A stretch of DNA of 64,000 bases from Diogma glabrata (GCA_963693315.1 OY856188.1:202183602-202247601), one strand, 5' to 3'; counted from the first letter of the stretch, positions 33,294 to 45,549 are shown. Made by a program: numbers and translations. The notes: generated by a model from the letters alone, not told the origin.

Positions 33294-34634
33294 TTATGCA
33301 GCAACTTTTTCTTGAATAACTTGTACTGGTATTTGTAACACAACAGATTCTTGCAATTTCGCTGGAACAATAGAATTTTGAATTTCTTTAACTTCATTGG
33401 TTTCAACAACAGGAGCTGGAGGAGCTGCTTGCAAAATTGGAACGGCTTGAACAGTTGCAGGTGCAACAGTTGCTGCACCAACACGATTGTTAACTAGATT
33501 TGTTATCGTGGATACAAACGATTGAAGTGGTCCTTGTGAAGCTGGTGCTGGTCCTGCAGCTATCGTTGCAACTCCGTTTGACGCAGCCGGTGTAGGATTT
33601 TGTTGTCCACCATTAATAATATTTGAAAATGTGTTTTGAATATTTTGTAATATCGATGGATTTTGTGGATTTGAAGTAGCTTGATTATTCGGATTATTGT
33701 TTTGACCGACACCAAATGTATTTGCTAGTGATTGTTGAAAATTTTGAATAGTAGTTGAAACTTGATCAGTAAATGATGGACGTGCTGGAACTACAGGTGC
33801 TTGTACCACAACTCCATCAACTTGTGTAGCTAAAGGTGCTGTTGCTTGAGGTCGATTTAAATTTAACACCTGTGTTAATGGATTATTTTGAATTAAATTT
33901 TGTATAACTCCTGCAAGACCTGATGGTTGGGCTGGTGCAGCTGGAACTGGAGCTGCAGCTCCTGGAGCTGGAGCTACAGCGGATGAAGAGACAACAGCAG
34001 CAGGAACTTGATCAGTTTGAATCTGAGCTTGACGTACTGATTCAATACCAATTATGTTTTCCGAACTATCGTTTTCAATAATCTCAGCAACAACTGTTTT
34101 AACACTTGGACTAACTTCGGCATCAACAGCAACTAATTGTTCAACTCTGTTTTCAGATTGAACTGGAAGAATAACTTCTTCGATTGCAACTACTTCAGGA
34201 TTAATTGATTTAACACTTTCCACTACATCCACAACAACAACTTCAGCTGGTTTAACCTCTGGCAAAACAGCGTCTTCTGTAACAACTGATTTAACTACAG
34301 CAACTGGTGCCACTGATTCAACTTGTTTAATTGGTTCAATTATTTCAACTGTTTTAACTGATTCTATTGCTTCCACTGGCTCAAATGATTTAACAACATT
34401 TTCACTTAAAACTGGATCTTGTTCTTGAACTACAGCAATTCGTTCAATTGTTTTAAATGCAACTGGAATTTCGATATCATCGCTTATCGATTGAATTTGA
34501 ATTGGATTTTGTTCTAACTCAACCGGAATTTCACCATTTGTTCCTTCTAAAACTAATTCACGTAACAAAGTTCCTGCATTGATACCGGAACATAAAAACG
34601 TTAAACACAATATCACAAAATTTAAATTCTTCAT
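33294..34634 (-). CDS. Secreted low-complexity protein, function unknown
   Basis: An intronless 446-aa frame from the ATG at 34634. I chose this start because it begins a clean signal peptide (MKNLNFVILCLTFLCSGINA) and is preceded by an A-rich context; the in-frame extension upstream has no ATG. The mature protein has three parts. Residues about 25-220 are acidic and Val/Glu/Ile-rich with many short VES/VEP/VKS words. Residues about 225-260 are Ala/Pro-rich. The C-terminal part has four spaced amphipathic segments (AGVIQNLIQNNPL, TTIQNFQQSLANTF, ILQNIQNTFSNII, LQSFVSTITNLV) separated by Asn/Gln/Pro/Ala linkers. No catalytic motif, no cysteine pattern, no second membrane span. A cuticle, salivary or matrix protein is possible but not shown. 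The frame is intact and has its own promoter. Confidence 0.85.
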   Translation of the reverse strand: MKNLNFVILCLTFLCSGINAGTLLRELVLEGTNGEIPVELEQNPIQIQSISDDIEIPVAFKTIERIAVVQEQDPVLSENVVKSFEPVEAIESVKTVEIIEPIKQVESVAPVAVVKSVVTEDAVLPEVKPAEVVVVDVVESVKSINPEVVAIEEVILPVQSENRVEQLVAVDAEVSPSVKTVVAEIIENDSSENIIGIESVRQAQIQTDQVPAAVVSSSAVAPAPGAAAPVPAAPAQPSGLAGVIQNLIQNNPLTQVLNLNRPQATAPLATQVDGVVVQAPVVPARPSFTDQVSTTIQNFQQSLANTFGVGQNNNPNNQATSNPQNPSILQNIQNTFSNIINGGQQNPTPAASNGVATIAAGPAPASQGPLQSFVSTITNLVNNRVGAATVAPATVQAVPILQAAPPAPVVETNEVKEIQNSIVPAKLQESVVLQIPVQVIQEKVAA

Positions 34635-34694
34635 TTTATTTTTAAATAAATTAATTTTTTTTTGTATTTTTCTAGTTTTCACTTTAAACTCTTG

Positions 34695-34740
34695 TCTCCA
34701 ACTGAATTTTAAATAAGATGAAGAACCGCATTTATATTGA
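34695..34740 (-). promoter_or_regulatory. Core promoter: TATA box and TCAGT initiator
   Basis: On the minus strand TATAAA occupies 34736-34731 and TCAGT occupies 34705-34701. From the first T of TATA to the A of the initiator is 33 bases, close to the usual insect spacing. The predicted start at 34703 gives a 5' UTR of about 69 bases before the ATG at 34634. This supports a strongly regulated Pol II gene. Confidence 0.7.
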
Positions 34741-36750
34741 CTGAGGGGCGAGCCGATGACCCGTTAGTTTTAATAAATTTAATTCTTTTTTTATTTATCA
34801 AATACACTTATAAGAAAACATGAAATGTGTAAGAAAAAAATTAAATAAATATAACAACAAAAGTCTGCATAAATGTTAACGTTTACGAATAATAATAATA
34901 AGAAACAAAAACAAAATTGAAGAAAAAAGTTATCTTTCTCTTTATGCTTTGACAGTTTTAAGATAAAGAATTAAGGCGTTCTACTTTTTTGTTGTTAGGT
35001 CTTGAACTACCAATATAGTGACGTATATTAATTGCATTGTTTTATCAAGTTTTTTGAATAAGCTTAAATTGTGTTAATTTGTATAATTATAGTTCAGGTT
35101 TGTGGATAACAAACAAAAGTAAAAGTTTATAACAATCAAATAAGCTTTGCTGATAACTAATAAAATTAATGTGTCTCATGGCCTCAGTAGGTGAGACCAT
35201 GAGTAGTGGATGAAAAGTTAATCAGCTAATAAATGGTGGCGAATAAAATCTCGCTTCGTGCTTAGGGTCGGCCAGACAAGAAACCCGATAAAATAGATAA
35301 ATAGCGAACCAGTGCGGTCACCTGTCATTCTTCTTTTATCTTCGCAAGTGAAATAAACAAATATGTTCAACAGAAAATAAAAAACTTATATGGTTTAACA
35401 ATTTAGGGCATTGTTCCCGATTCGAGTAGAGTTTCTAGAATTAATCCAGTGATTAATTAAGTGATTAAGATCCCAATTGACAGTAATTTAGGTCATTCAA
35501 AGCCAGTTTAGAAAACGATACCACTGTGCAGAGTTCATAACAACCTGTAATTTGTGGATAGGGATGTTACCCTGTCGCCTAACCATTGCTTTTGATGAAT
35601 TTGGATACTTTTTACGGCAAAAATATCTTCCTCCCATCATTAATGACAATGTAAAAACACCAAAGCCCTAGTCACTGAGATGGGAATCGAGAAGAATTTT
35701 CTTTTTAACTCGTTTTTTATTTCTCTAAAATTAACTTATCATCAATTTCACATTATATAATATTTTCACTAAAATTTATTTAAAAATTGTTGTCCATTTA
35801 TCGAATTCCGAATTCTTTAGTGTTATTATGTAAATGCGTTGGTTGATAATCTTCTGGTTTCTTCACTTTTAAACAAATCTAAGTTAATAGGTAAATATTT
35901 GGATAAATCTGTTGTTTTCTGATATAATCTTATGTTTTTAAATTTTTAATATATTCAGAAACAAAACTAACAGTATTTATTTTATTATAATGTGTGTAAT
36001 GCAGCAGACTGGAGTATTGCTATGTAAATAACTTTTTTTATTACTTTAATTAAGAAGAACCATAACAAACCTTAAATGAAGACTGGAATAAAATTCTTAT
36101 AAAATGTTTAAATAATAAGTTATGTATTAATATATTTCTATAAATATCATAAATAAATAGAAATATGACGTAAGTATGAAATATATTCATGAGCTGGAAA
36201 TGATGTTGATTGTTGATGTCCAATACATAAATAAATGTAACGCCGTTAGCAATATTTGTGCACATATCGTATCTGCAGATTGAAATTTTGTTTTAAGAAC
36301 AATTTCTTCTTGTACCTTTATTCAGGTAGATCTTTTAAAGATATTTTTAGTTAAATTATCCGATACGAATGACCGGGATTGACCTAAAGACAACCTAAAT
36401 AAATTGAAGAAATAAAATATATATCGTTTATCATTCAGTTAAATAAATTAATCTGACAGCTCAATCAATTAAAAGAAATCACATAAAATGTTAGTTTTAA
36501 TTGAAAGTCAGTAAAATTTTCTGTTAAATCTGAATGTTCAACATATTTTTTTATATATAAACATATGTTATTACCTGTTTTAGCAGATTTAGGTCGATTT
36601 TAATCACATTTCAACTGGTTTTGGAATAATTTTATCAAAGGGTTGTTAATATGCCCTCTCTGACGTTACAAACCAATAGAATAAGATTTATGTGTTATTA
36701 GTTGTTGGTCCTTACGATTTAAAAGAAATGTTATTCAAATTTCCTTATGC
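34741..36750. other. Upstream flank of the secreted-protein gene, non-coding
   Basis: No gene recognised. A small hairpin (ctcatgg...ccatgag) lies near 35180-35205. Regulatory sequence for the minus-strand gene is expected here, but I cannot point to sites beyond the core promoter. Confidence 0.5.
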
Positions 36751-37366
36751 TTTGAAGTGATTGATGGTTGAGGAAGGGGTTGGTGTACGACGCAATCATT
36801 AATCGAAGGTCTGCAGGGTTACAGAAGCGAATGGATAATAAAAAATATTACCGACAAATACCGGAAGAACAATACAAAATTCTATCATATGAAGTGATGG
36901 TTGATGGATGGATGAGGTAGGGTGCTATCATTGATCGGTCGACAAGGCTACATAAGCGATTAAAAAATACAAAAATTAAAATACTATATCTTAAAATATT
37001 TTACCGACAGAACAAAACAAAAATCTATCAGATGAAGTTATGGTTGAGGGAGGTGGTGGGACGGGTGCTAACATTGACCGAAGGTCTGCAGGGTCGCAGA
37101 AGTGAGTAAAAAATAAAAAAAATTACCGGTAAATACCGGCAGAACAAAACAAAATTATATCAGATGAAGTGATGGTTGATGAAGGGGTGGAGGGGGAGGG
37201 TGGCATTATTGATCGAAGGTCTGTAGAATCACACAAGCGAATGAAAAATAAAATATTATATCTTAAAATATTTGACCGACAGAACGTACAAAAACCTATC
37301 AGATGAAGTGATGGTTAAGGGAAGGGTGGTGGAGGGGGCTATCAATGACCGAAGGTCTGTAGGGTT
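36750..37366. repeat. Degenerate 132-143 bp tandem repeat, 4.5 units
   Basis: The anchor gaagtgatggttgag (with small changes) recurs at 36754, 36891, 37034, 37166 and 37304. Each unit has a G-rich part (ggaggggtggtggg), then cattgatcgaaggtctgcag, then accgacagaacaaaacaaaa. Units differ by substitutions and small indels, so the array is old. Confidence 0.85.
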
Positions 37367-37379
37367 TTTTCAAATTCCC

Positions 37380-37520
37380 ATATCTCTTTTTTAAGTGTTT
37401 CCGCACTTTTATTTTAATCAATAATTACTTGTATATACCCAACAAATTAAAGTGTGGTGTGTAGTAGGAATTACAATATGTTTCACAACAACACATAAAA
37501 ACCTTTTACTCCAACCGCAC
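37380..37520. repeat. Dispersed repeat shared with 46790-46870
   Basis: gtagtaggaattacaatatg and the following acacataaaa...ctttt also occur, inverted, at 46790-46870 inside a TIR element. Probably a fragment of that element family. Confidence 0.5.
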
Positions 37521-37736
37521 AAAAAATTGTTCATTCTGTTTGTGTATATTTTACAAAACATAAGTCATTTGTGTAATGCATCTTGTTGTCATGGTAGCAG
37601 TCCCAAAAATAATCATTTTTTGTTCTAGGACAAAAAACAAACAAATCTATATAGAGTGAAAATTTCTCAAGTGGATCGGAAAAAACATGAACTGTGAATT
37701 TTTTAGCGAAAATTGGTAAGTCGGTTAATTTAATAT

Positions 37737-39033
37737 CAGTGTTGCAAAACGAAAAAAAAATTCGGAACGTTATGTATTTCTTTAATGTCGTAACTAATAG
37801 TCTATTTTTTTATGATCAAAATTTTTTCTAATAATTTGTAAATTTGAACTCTTACAAATCTTGCGGCTTGTTTAAAAAAGTTATGTATTTCGTTTTTATA
37901 ACATTATATTTATTTTTTCGGTACGTTATTTCGTTATGAAATAGAAAAATATTATATTGCGTTATGTTAAAACGTTATAGTTACGTTATTTTAAAATTAA
38001 ATGTTATGTTTAAAACTATAACCTATTTAAATGTACAAAAATCGAAAATCTAATGAATAGTTACTTTTTGCATGCAAAATTGGAACAATATTAACACAAT
38101 AGTACATTATGATGCTAGGAAGCAAAGCTAAAGATTTTGGACGTATGTGAAGTTTGCAAATCGATTTTTATTCGCCGCAAGCAAAATATTAAAAAAAAAT
38201 GTTTATTCTAAATTATTATTATACATTTGCATAAATTTTGAAATAAAAATATGTGGAACAAGTTGCCTTTGACAAAATATTTGTTATCTTTTCCAAATTA
38301 TTGTATAACTATGAGAACAAATGATAACAACTATTTTAATTGGATAATGAAGTTTTGAATTTAAGGGTTGCTTTGATAAAAATTTATATTCTATATAGAA
38401 TTTAAACAAACACAAATGTTTTTGGCTTTTTTGGACGTAACTATGACAACAAAATATATGGTTAAAAAGTGACACTTTAAGGCCGCAAATCACAGTAATA
38501 AAGTAACACTTTAATACAAAGGCGAATAAAATATTAATATTTTTCAAATTTTACATGCAAAAAGTAGTAAATCGTAGTAAAATAAAATTAAATAACTAAA
38601 TACTTGAAAAAAATTTGCATCCAGCATAAATATATGCCTTCTTAAAATTATTCAAAACACCTGTTATGCAGAAACGGCTAGTGCAGACTTGAAATTACTT
38701 GAAATATACATAAATTTTACAAAATGTTTATTACTTTGTTACTGATATCAAACAATTTTATAATTACCAAAACATTCAGTTCAAGCGTCCACAGAAATTG
38801 AAAAAGAGAGATAAATTGGATTTTATAAAACCGATTTTTGCGCTTTTATTTCCATATAATTATACAAAGTATACCAAAAAAACGAAATAAAATATAACGT
38901 TATCGTTACGTTTTACGTTATTGTAACGCAATTTAATTTTTAAAACGTTATGAAAGTAATTATTACTAATAACGCTATTTCATTTCGTTATTTCGTTTTT
39001 GCGTTACGTTTCGAGTAACGTTTTGCAACACTG
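37737..39033. mobile_element. Non-autonomous hAT element with ACGTTA-rich ends
   Basis: Ends cagtgttgcaaaacg and cgttttgcaacactg are exact 15-bp inverted copies, flanked by an 8-bp duplication tttaatat (37729-37736 and 39034-39041). Both inner flanks are crowded with cgttat/acgttay words, typical of hAT subterminal transposase-binding motifs. There is no transposase. A MITE at 38099-38531 is inserted in it. Confidence 0.88.
38099..38531. mobile_element. MITE copy with TTATTCGCC/GGCGAATAA ends
   Basis: Runs from atagtacattatgatgctag to ggcgaataaa. It matches the element at 55309-55815 almost throughout, but only the left half of that copy's terminal palindrome is present here. Internal words aactatgacaacaaa are repeated. 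It sits inside the hAT-type element. Confidence 0.7.
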
Positions 39034-39583
39034 TTTAATATATCTAAAATTAATACCAAGTTTTAAATTTCAAAAAAAAATTTTATTCATAAGTTATACG
39101 CCTTCAAAGTTTTTGATGGCTTCGTGTTTATATTTCGATATCTCCTGATGGAACAAATGAAATTTAGTTTTAGCATAGTGAAAATTCTGAGATTGGTTTA
39201 TATTTTATAGAAAAAATTACATAATTAAAAAAATTAAATTTTGGGTCATAAAAATCGCCATTAGCAATAAACAAATAGGAAAATCAAGGACTTCTCAACG
39301 CTGCAGATGATGTTAAATTACTGTGTATTCAACAACATATAATCAAGATGATAATTATGAAAACAAACAAAAAATATTCTTTAATGGTTATGTTATGATA
39401 ATAGTTTTTAGGTATGCAAGCGCCCCATTTTTACAAAGAAAATATGATATTTACATTCTCCAAATATTTATTTTCTCTTCTTATAAAAATTTTACAATTA
39501 TTCTTTTTTCATCAGTTGAAAAAACTTTACAGGATAAGTTGTTTTCTTCATTTGGGGATTCTTTTTGTCACGAGTGCAAGTTT

Positions 39584-40160
39584 TTAATGCATGTCATGTT
39601 TGTTATGTCGACAAAAGTCAAATTCTTTAGACTTATAAAATATTTGAGCGCACTCAAACATAGATTTTGGTGTCTGCTTATCGATTGTTGTATTTTGTAA
39701 ACTGGAACGATTAACATGTCTCCTAACAACTCCACCAATTCTATCACATGCACTTTTTGCGTGAGCTGTTGTGGAAACAAATCGTTCAGCTATTATTCCA
39801 TTATCGTTTTCATGATATAACAATTTATGAAACTATACTTATTTTTGTAATGGGAACCAGAAAAACATTTTATTTTAAGTATTCTTAACTTAATATTTAA
39901 TTTTTTAAATTCTAAAGTAACAGAATTTTGGACGCGACTTGCATAGTTTTTAGCGAAATACAAACAGACGGTCGTATTAACTATCTTGCAGAGAGTCTTT
40001 TGCTTCGTTTAATAAAAATTCGAGCCTGGATTTTGACGATAAAATCATGTTTTAGAACATTGACGAAATCTTTTCCTAATTCTTGCAGAAACAGTTCAAC
40101 CGTTTCTTCTTTAAGCTGACGTGCACATCTTATCTCTTATCTTCTTACAATAGTGAAAAG
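39584..40160 (-). pseudogene. Decayed DDE-type transposase fragments
   Basis: The minus strand reads CARQLKEETVELFLQELGKD (about 40120-40060), then CLYFAKNYASR (about 39960-39930), then ERFVSTTAHAKSACDRIGGV followed by VRRHVNRSSLQNT (about 39785-39700) and TPKSMFECAQ. These align in order with GDFSENYSF and ATSHGKGPFDGIGG of the transposase at 56829-60149. The section between them is deleted. Confidence 0.55.
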
Positions 40161-40506
40161 TGCTACTGGTGCGTATGGGTTTTCATAACGCGTATAAAGA
40201 TGAAACTCATAAAACGGAGGATGAAAGAAATTGATAGTACAAAAAAATTTAAAAAACCAAAGCAATTTTTGTTTTTTGTTGAAGTTTGTTTGTTGCCATG
40301 GTTTACATATTTTCAAAAATTTTCATATTAAGTGAAATAACAAAGCCTACCTAATTATTATTTTAATGGTTTTCATAAAATTAGAAAATGGTAATATTCG
40401 ATGATTCGGCCAGGAGATAATAAAAGGCAAAAAACATTTGCCAGTAAAAAGTTAATGAATGTCATTAAATATATAAAACAAATAAAACCGTTTTTCAGTT
40501 TTTTTC

Positions 40507-40539
40507 AGAACGCACTAACGACGGCTGTTAGTGCGTTCT
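40507..40539. repeat. Perfect 13-bp-stem hairpin
   Basis: agaacgcactaac and gttagtgcgttct are exact complements around a 7-base loop (gacggct), inside the TIR element at 39150-41040. Confidence 0.85.
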
Positions 40540-41099
40540 TGACGCTTGAAAAGTGACGAGTTTTTCTCTTCATTTATGTCTAAGAAATATGATTGGAATT
40601 TAAAAAAAAACACTGAACGAATGAATTTACGTACGGCTGCAACTAAAAAAGCGGCCACAAATACTTTCATATTAAGAAAAATAATTGCAAAAATTTATTA
40701 AAAAAAAAATAAATATTTGGAGAATGTAAATATCATATTTTCTTTGTAAAAATGGGGCGCTTGCATACCTAAAAACTATTATCATAACATACCATTAAAG
40801 AATATTTTTTGTTTGTTTTCATAATTATCATCTTGATTATATGTTGTTGAATACACAATAATTTAAAATCATCTGCAGCGTTGAGAAGTCCTTGATTTTC
40901 CTATTTGTTTATTGCTAATGGCGATTTTTATGACCCAAAATTTAATTTTTTTAATTATATAATTTTTTCTATAAAATATAAACCAATCTTAGAATTTTTA
41001 CTGTATTAAAACTCAATTTTGTTCAAGCTTGTTCAAGCTTGTAATTTCGTTTGTAATTGTCTGTAATTTTTGTTTTTTTTAACTTTGGGGGTTGGACAT

Positions 41100-41256
41100 T
41101 TGTTTCAGAACACGAGGGTAAGCTTATCTGACAAAAATTGGTCTGCTGTTTTCTAGTCCGACAACCCAAACATACCAAAATGTCAACTGTCGGACTCAAC
41201 AATAGCAGACACATTTTTGTCGGACAATCTTACCCTCGTGTTCTAAAACAAATTTC
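41100..41256. mobile_element. Small foldback element
   Basis: The arms atttgtttcagaacacgagg and the complement of ctcgtgttctaaaacaaatt face each other. The rest of the arms (gtaag...ctgacaaaaa...gtctgctgtt...agtccgacaa) also pair, leaving a loop of about 25 bases. Nearly the whole 157 bases can fold into one hairpin. Confidence 0.75.
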
Positions 41257-41934
41257 CACCACCCATAGTTTAAAAAAAAAATGTGGTAGCAAATTTACAA
41301 GATCGCGGAAAATCGTCGTTTTTCGGAGCTTGCCAAACGAAAAAGCGGCCGAATCGAGAAAAATGGCACAACAAAAGTTTTCGGGCTTACCAAAGACAGG
41401 CGAAAGTTAAAATATGTGGTAATCATCACATGAAATCTGCGTAGGCCCAAGGAATACATCGTGTCACACTGCAACGTTTTTACTCTTCCAAAAATCCATA
41501 ATTTTTTGTCCTAGTGAAATAAATAATTATTAATACTTACGTCCCACAACAACATGCATTCGGAGGCATTGACAGACTCAAATCTTTTTTTTAACCTTAA
41601 AGGATAACTATATACAACCAATAACATATTTATTAATTAATTAATAACATATGAAATATAGGCCAATATTGTCTTCATTTTTTTGATTCTAATAATACCC
41701 ATTTTGGTTCAAATTGACAAATTTGAAGGAAACAAAGTAAAAGTTTGGCTTGATACTGTTTTATAAACGATTATATTAGTATGTGCCATGCATGCTGTTT
41801 GTTGATTTGCTATCAAACAATAAAAAAATGCTGTGATCTATATAATTGTTCTGGCTGAAATTAATTAAAAAATTCTTCACAAAATTCGTGATTTAAATAT
41901 TGTATTTACGTTTATATTTTCTTCTGCTTATTGT
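41257..41934. other. Non-coding stretch
   Basis: No gene or element end recognised. A short plus-strand frame to 41410 has no motif. Confidence 0.5.
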
Positions 41935-44900
41935 TTTTTACTTCACCACAATTTTAAATTGTGTGAAGTAATGCAATCTATCGTGAAAAAAAAAAATCTT
42001 ACATACCCCAAATTTTATTTTATCTTTTGTTTTGGACCATCCTCTATCTAAATAGCCAAAAAAAATTTTGGTGTACGTCTGTGTGTGCGTGGGTGGGTGG
42101 GTGGGTGGGTGAGTGGGTGGGTGGGTGGGTGGGTGGGTGGGTGAGTTTTCTGCATAGGATCTTGATGAAACTTTGGCAAATGATGCAGGTTCACTTGAAA
42201 ATGGAAGATCTGGATTCATTTCAAATTTGGACAAAATGGCGGGGGGTCTCCCGAACACCTCTAAGTTTAAATCTTGAATAACTTCTGATCTCGAGCTATG
42301 ATCTTATTGAAACTTAGTATATAAGGTTTTCGTGCTGTTTCAAATGTTTCTGCATACCAACTTCCGGTTTGTCACTTCCGGTTAAAAAGTTTTTTTTTCA
42401 GGTGTTTATCCCTACTGTAGCCTACAATTACCGATCGATTTTCATGAAACGTTGTGAAAAGCTTTTAAATAACATGAGAAAGATTTTATCAGCTTTTGGA
42501 GCACATTGGATAAAGGGTTGGGGGGTCCACCATACAACAGGTGGTTTTTTCCACAATGTTTTTATGTTTATTGGGAGCATAAAACATTCATTCGTTAATG
42601 AATTGTGATGACACTTTGGAAAAAGACGCAAACATGTATGACAAAGAACTGATTAGTTTTTGAGCGATAGTGAACAAAGTGGTGGGGGGTCCCTGGAGCA
42701 CCTGTTTTTTTGAAAGCTCAATAACTTCTGTACCTGATAAGCGAATTGGATGAAACTTGGTATATGAGTATGTAGTACGGTTTAAAATAGTTCTGCATCC
42801 CAACTTCCGGTTTTTCACTTCCGGTAAAAAAATTTTTTTTGTACTTTTTTGAAGTTTTTTCAGTGTCTTTATGCACACTACAGCCTACAATAATGAAGTG
42901 ATTATGATGAAACTTATGGAATAGGGTTCCAATTAGTGTGAAAAGATAATTATCATGTTTTGGGACACATTGATCAAAGTGGTGGGGGGTCTACCATACA
43001 AATGTTGACTTTTCACATTTTGTTTTTTAAGTTTGTTGGGAGCATACAGACTTCATTCATTAATTTATTTTATTGACACTTTGGAAAAAAATGGAGACTT
43101 AAGTAACAAAGAACTGATTAGTTTTTGGACAATATTGGAATAAGTGGTGGGGGTCCTCCCGAACACCTGTTTAATGTGTCACACTTTTTTCAATGTTTGT
43201 TGGGAGCACACAGCATTCGTTCGTTATCGAATTTTGATGACACTTTGGAAAAAGATGCAAACATGTATGGCAAAGAACTGATTAGTTTTTGAGCGTGAGT
43301 GAACAAAGTGATGGGGGGTCCCTGGAGCACCTGTTTTTTTGAAAGCTCAATAACTTCTGTACCTGATAAGCGAATTGGATGAAACTTGGTACATGAGTAT
43401 GTAGTACGGTTTAAAATAGTTCTGCATCCCAACTTCCGGTTTTTCACTTCCGGTAAAAAAAATTTTTTTGTACTTTTTTGAAGTTTTTTCAGTGTCTTTA
43501 TGCACACTACAGCCTACAATAATGAAGTGATTATGATGAAACTTATGGAATAGGGTTCCAATTAGTGTGAAAAGATAATTATCATGTTTTGGGACACATT
43601 GATCAAAGTGGTGGGGGGTCTACCATACAAATGCTGACTTTTCACACTTTGTTTTTTAAGTTTGTTGGGAGCATACAGACTTCATTCAATAATTTATTTT
43701 ATTGACACTTTGAAAAAAGATGGAAACTTAAGTAACAAAGAACTGATTAGTTTTTGGATAATATTGGAATAAGTGGTGGGGGTCCTCCCGAACACCTGTT
43801 TAATGTGGCACACTTTTTTCAATGTTTGTTGGGAGCACACAGCATTCGTTCGTTATCGAATTTTGATGACACTTTGCAAAAAGATGCAAACATGTATGGC
43901 AAAGAACTGATTAGTTTTTGAGCGATAGTGAACAAAGTGGTGAGGGGTCCCTGGAGCACCTGTTTTTTTAAAAGCTCTATAACTTCTGTACCTGATAAGC
44001 GAATTGGATGAAACTTGGTACATGAGTATGTAGTGCGATTTACAATAGTTCTGCGTCCCAACTTCCGGTTTGTCACTTCCGGTAAAAAAAAAAATTTGTA
44101 CTTTTTTGAAGTTTTTTCAGTGTCTTTATGCACACTACAGCCTACAATAATGAAGTGATTATGATGAAACTTATGGAATAGGGTTCCAATTAATGTAAGA
44201 AAATAATTATCATCTTTTGGGACACATTGATCAAAGTGGCGGGGGGTCTACCATACAACTGCTGACTTATCACACTTTGTTTTTAAAGTTTGTTGGGAGC
44301 ATACAGACTTCATTCATTAATCAATTCTAATGACACTTTGGAAAAAGATGGAAACTTAAATGACAAGGAACTGATTAGTTTTTGGACAATATTGGGATAA
44401 GTGGTACGGGGTCTCCCGAACACCTGTTTACTGTGTCATCATTTTTTCAATGTTTGTTGGGAGCACACAGCATTCGTTCGTGAACTAATTTTGATGACAC
44501 TTTGGAAAAAGATGCAAACATGTATGGCAAAGAACTGATTAGTTTTTGAGCGATAGTGAACAAAGTGGTGGGGGGTGTCCCATACACCTGTTTTTTTTTT
44601 AAGCTCAATAACGTCTGTACCTGATAATCGAATTGGATGAAACTTTGTGCATAAGCATTTAGTATGATTTACAAAAATTCTGCATCCAACTTCCGGTTTT
44701 TTACTTCCGGTAAAAAAAAAATTTTTTTAATTGTTGGCAGTTTTTTCAGTATCTTTATGCACACTACAGCCTACAATAATGAAGTGATTATGATAAAACT
44801 TATGAAAAGGTTTCAATTAGTGTAAGAAGATAATTATCATCTTTTGGGACACATTGATCAAAGTGGCGGGGGATCTACCATACAACTGCTGACTTTTTAC

Positions 44901-45549
44901 ACTTGGTTTTTAAAGTTTGTTGGGAGCATACAGATTTGATTCATTAATCAATTTTAATGGCACTTTGAAAAAAGATAAAGACTTTATTGACAAAGAATTG
45001 ACTAGTTTTTGGACAATATTGGGATAAGTGGTGGGGGTCCTCCCGAACACCTGTTTATTGTTTCAATGTTTGTTGGAAACATACAACATTCGTTCGTTAA
45101 GTAATTTTGATTACACTTTGCAAAAAGATGCAAATATGTATGGCAAGAAACTGATTAGTTTTTTTAGCGATAGTGAACAAAGTGGTAGGGGGTCCTCCAA
45201 GCACCTGTTATTTTGGAAGCTCAATAACTTCTGTACCTGATAATCGAGTTGGATGAAATTTGGTACATACACATTTAGTACGGTTTACAACAGTTCTGCA
45301 TCCTAACTTCCGCTTTGTCACTTCCGATAAAATTTTTGTTTACTTCTTCTCGTACAACAGAATTTATGTTTGTTGGGATACTACTGCCTGCTTTAATATT
45401 TTTATTATTAGAACTACGAAGTCCATAATATTGGTTAGCTTTTAATTAAAGTATTTTATGGATATTAGCTCATTATATATCCAGAACACTATGTTTCCAG
45501 AGCTGTGGTGAAGTCAGCCTATGCATCAGCGTCGCAATATTTTTTTTTA
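41935..45549 (+). mobile_element. DINE-like repeat family A, copy A (five 629-bp units)
   Basis: Starts in a T-run with acttcaccacaattttaaat, which folds with ttgtgtgaagt. A GGGT tract follows (42089-42143), then five tandem units of about 629 bp (gatgacactttgg anchors at 42607, 43236, 43865, 44493 and a variant at 45109). The unique 3' end is cagagctgtggtgaagtcag, then catcagcgtcgcaatat and a T-run. The 11-bp acttcaccaca at the start returns inverted as tgtggtgaagt near the end. No transposase. The layout fits DINE-1/HINE (Helentron-related) elements; repeated minus-strand frames inside the units are by-products. Confidence 0.7.

Larger units (their letters stand above)
39150..41040 (-). mobile_element. 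TIR transposon with about 300-bp inverted arms
   Basis: The left arm (about 39150-39475) and right arm (about 40700-41040) are inverted copies; for example gcaagcgccccatttttaca (39417) returns as its complement near 40745. Between them are minus-strand transposase remnants. The outer ends fade gradually, so boundaries are approximate and no target duplication is assigned. The termini differ from those of the 55.9-kb family although the transposase is related. Confidence 0.75.

Noticed and set aside
33218..33484. 88-aa minus-strand frame overlapping the secreted-protein gene
   Set aside because: Out-of-frame shadow of the 446-aa gene; Leu/Lys-rich with no motif.
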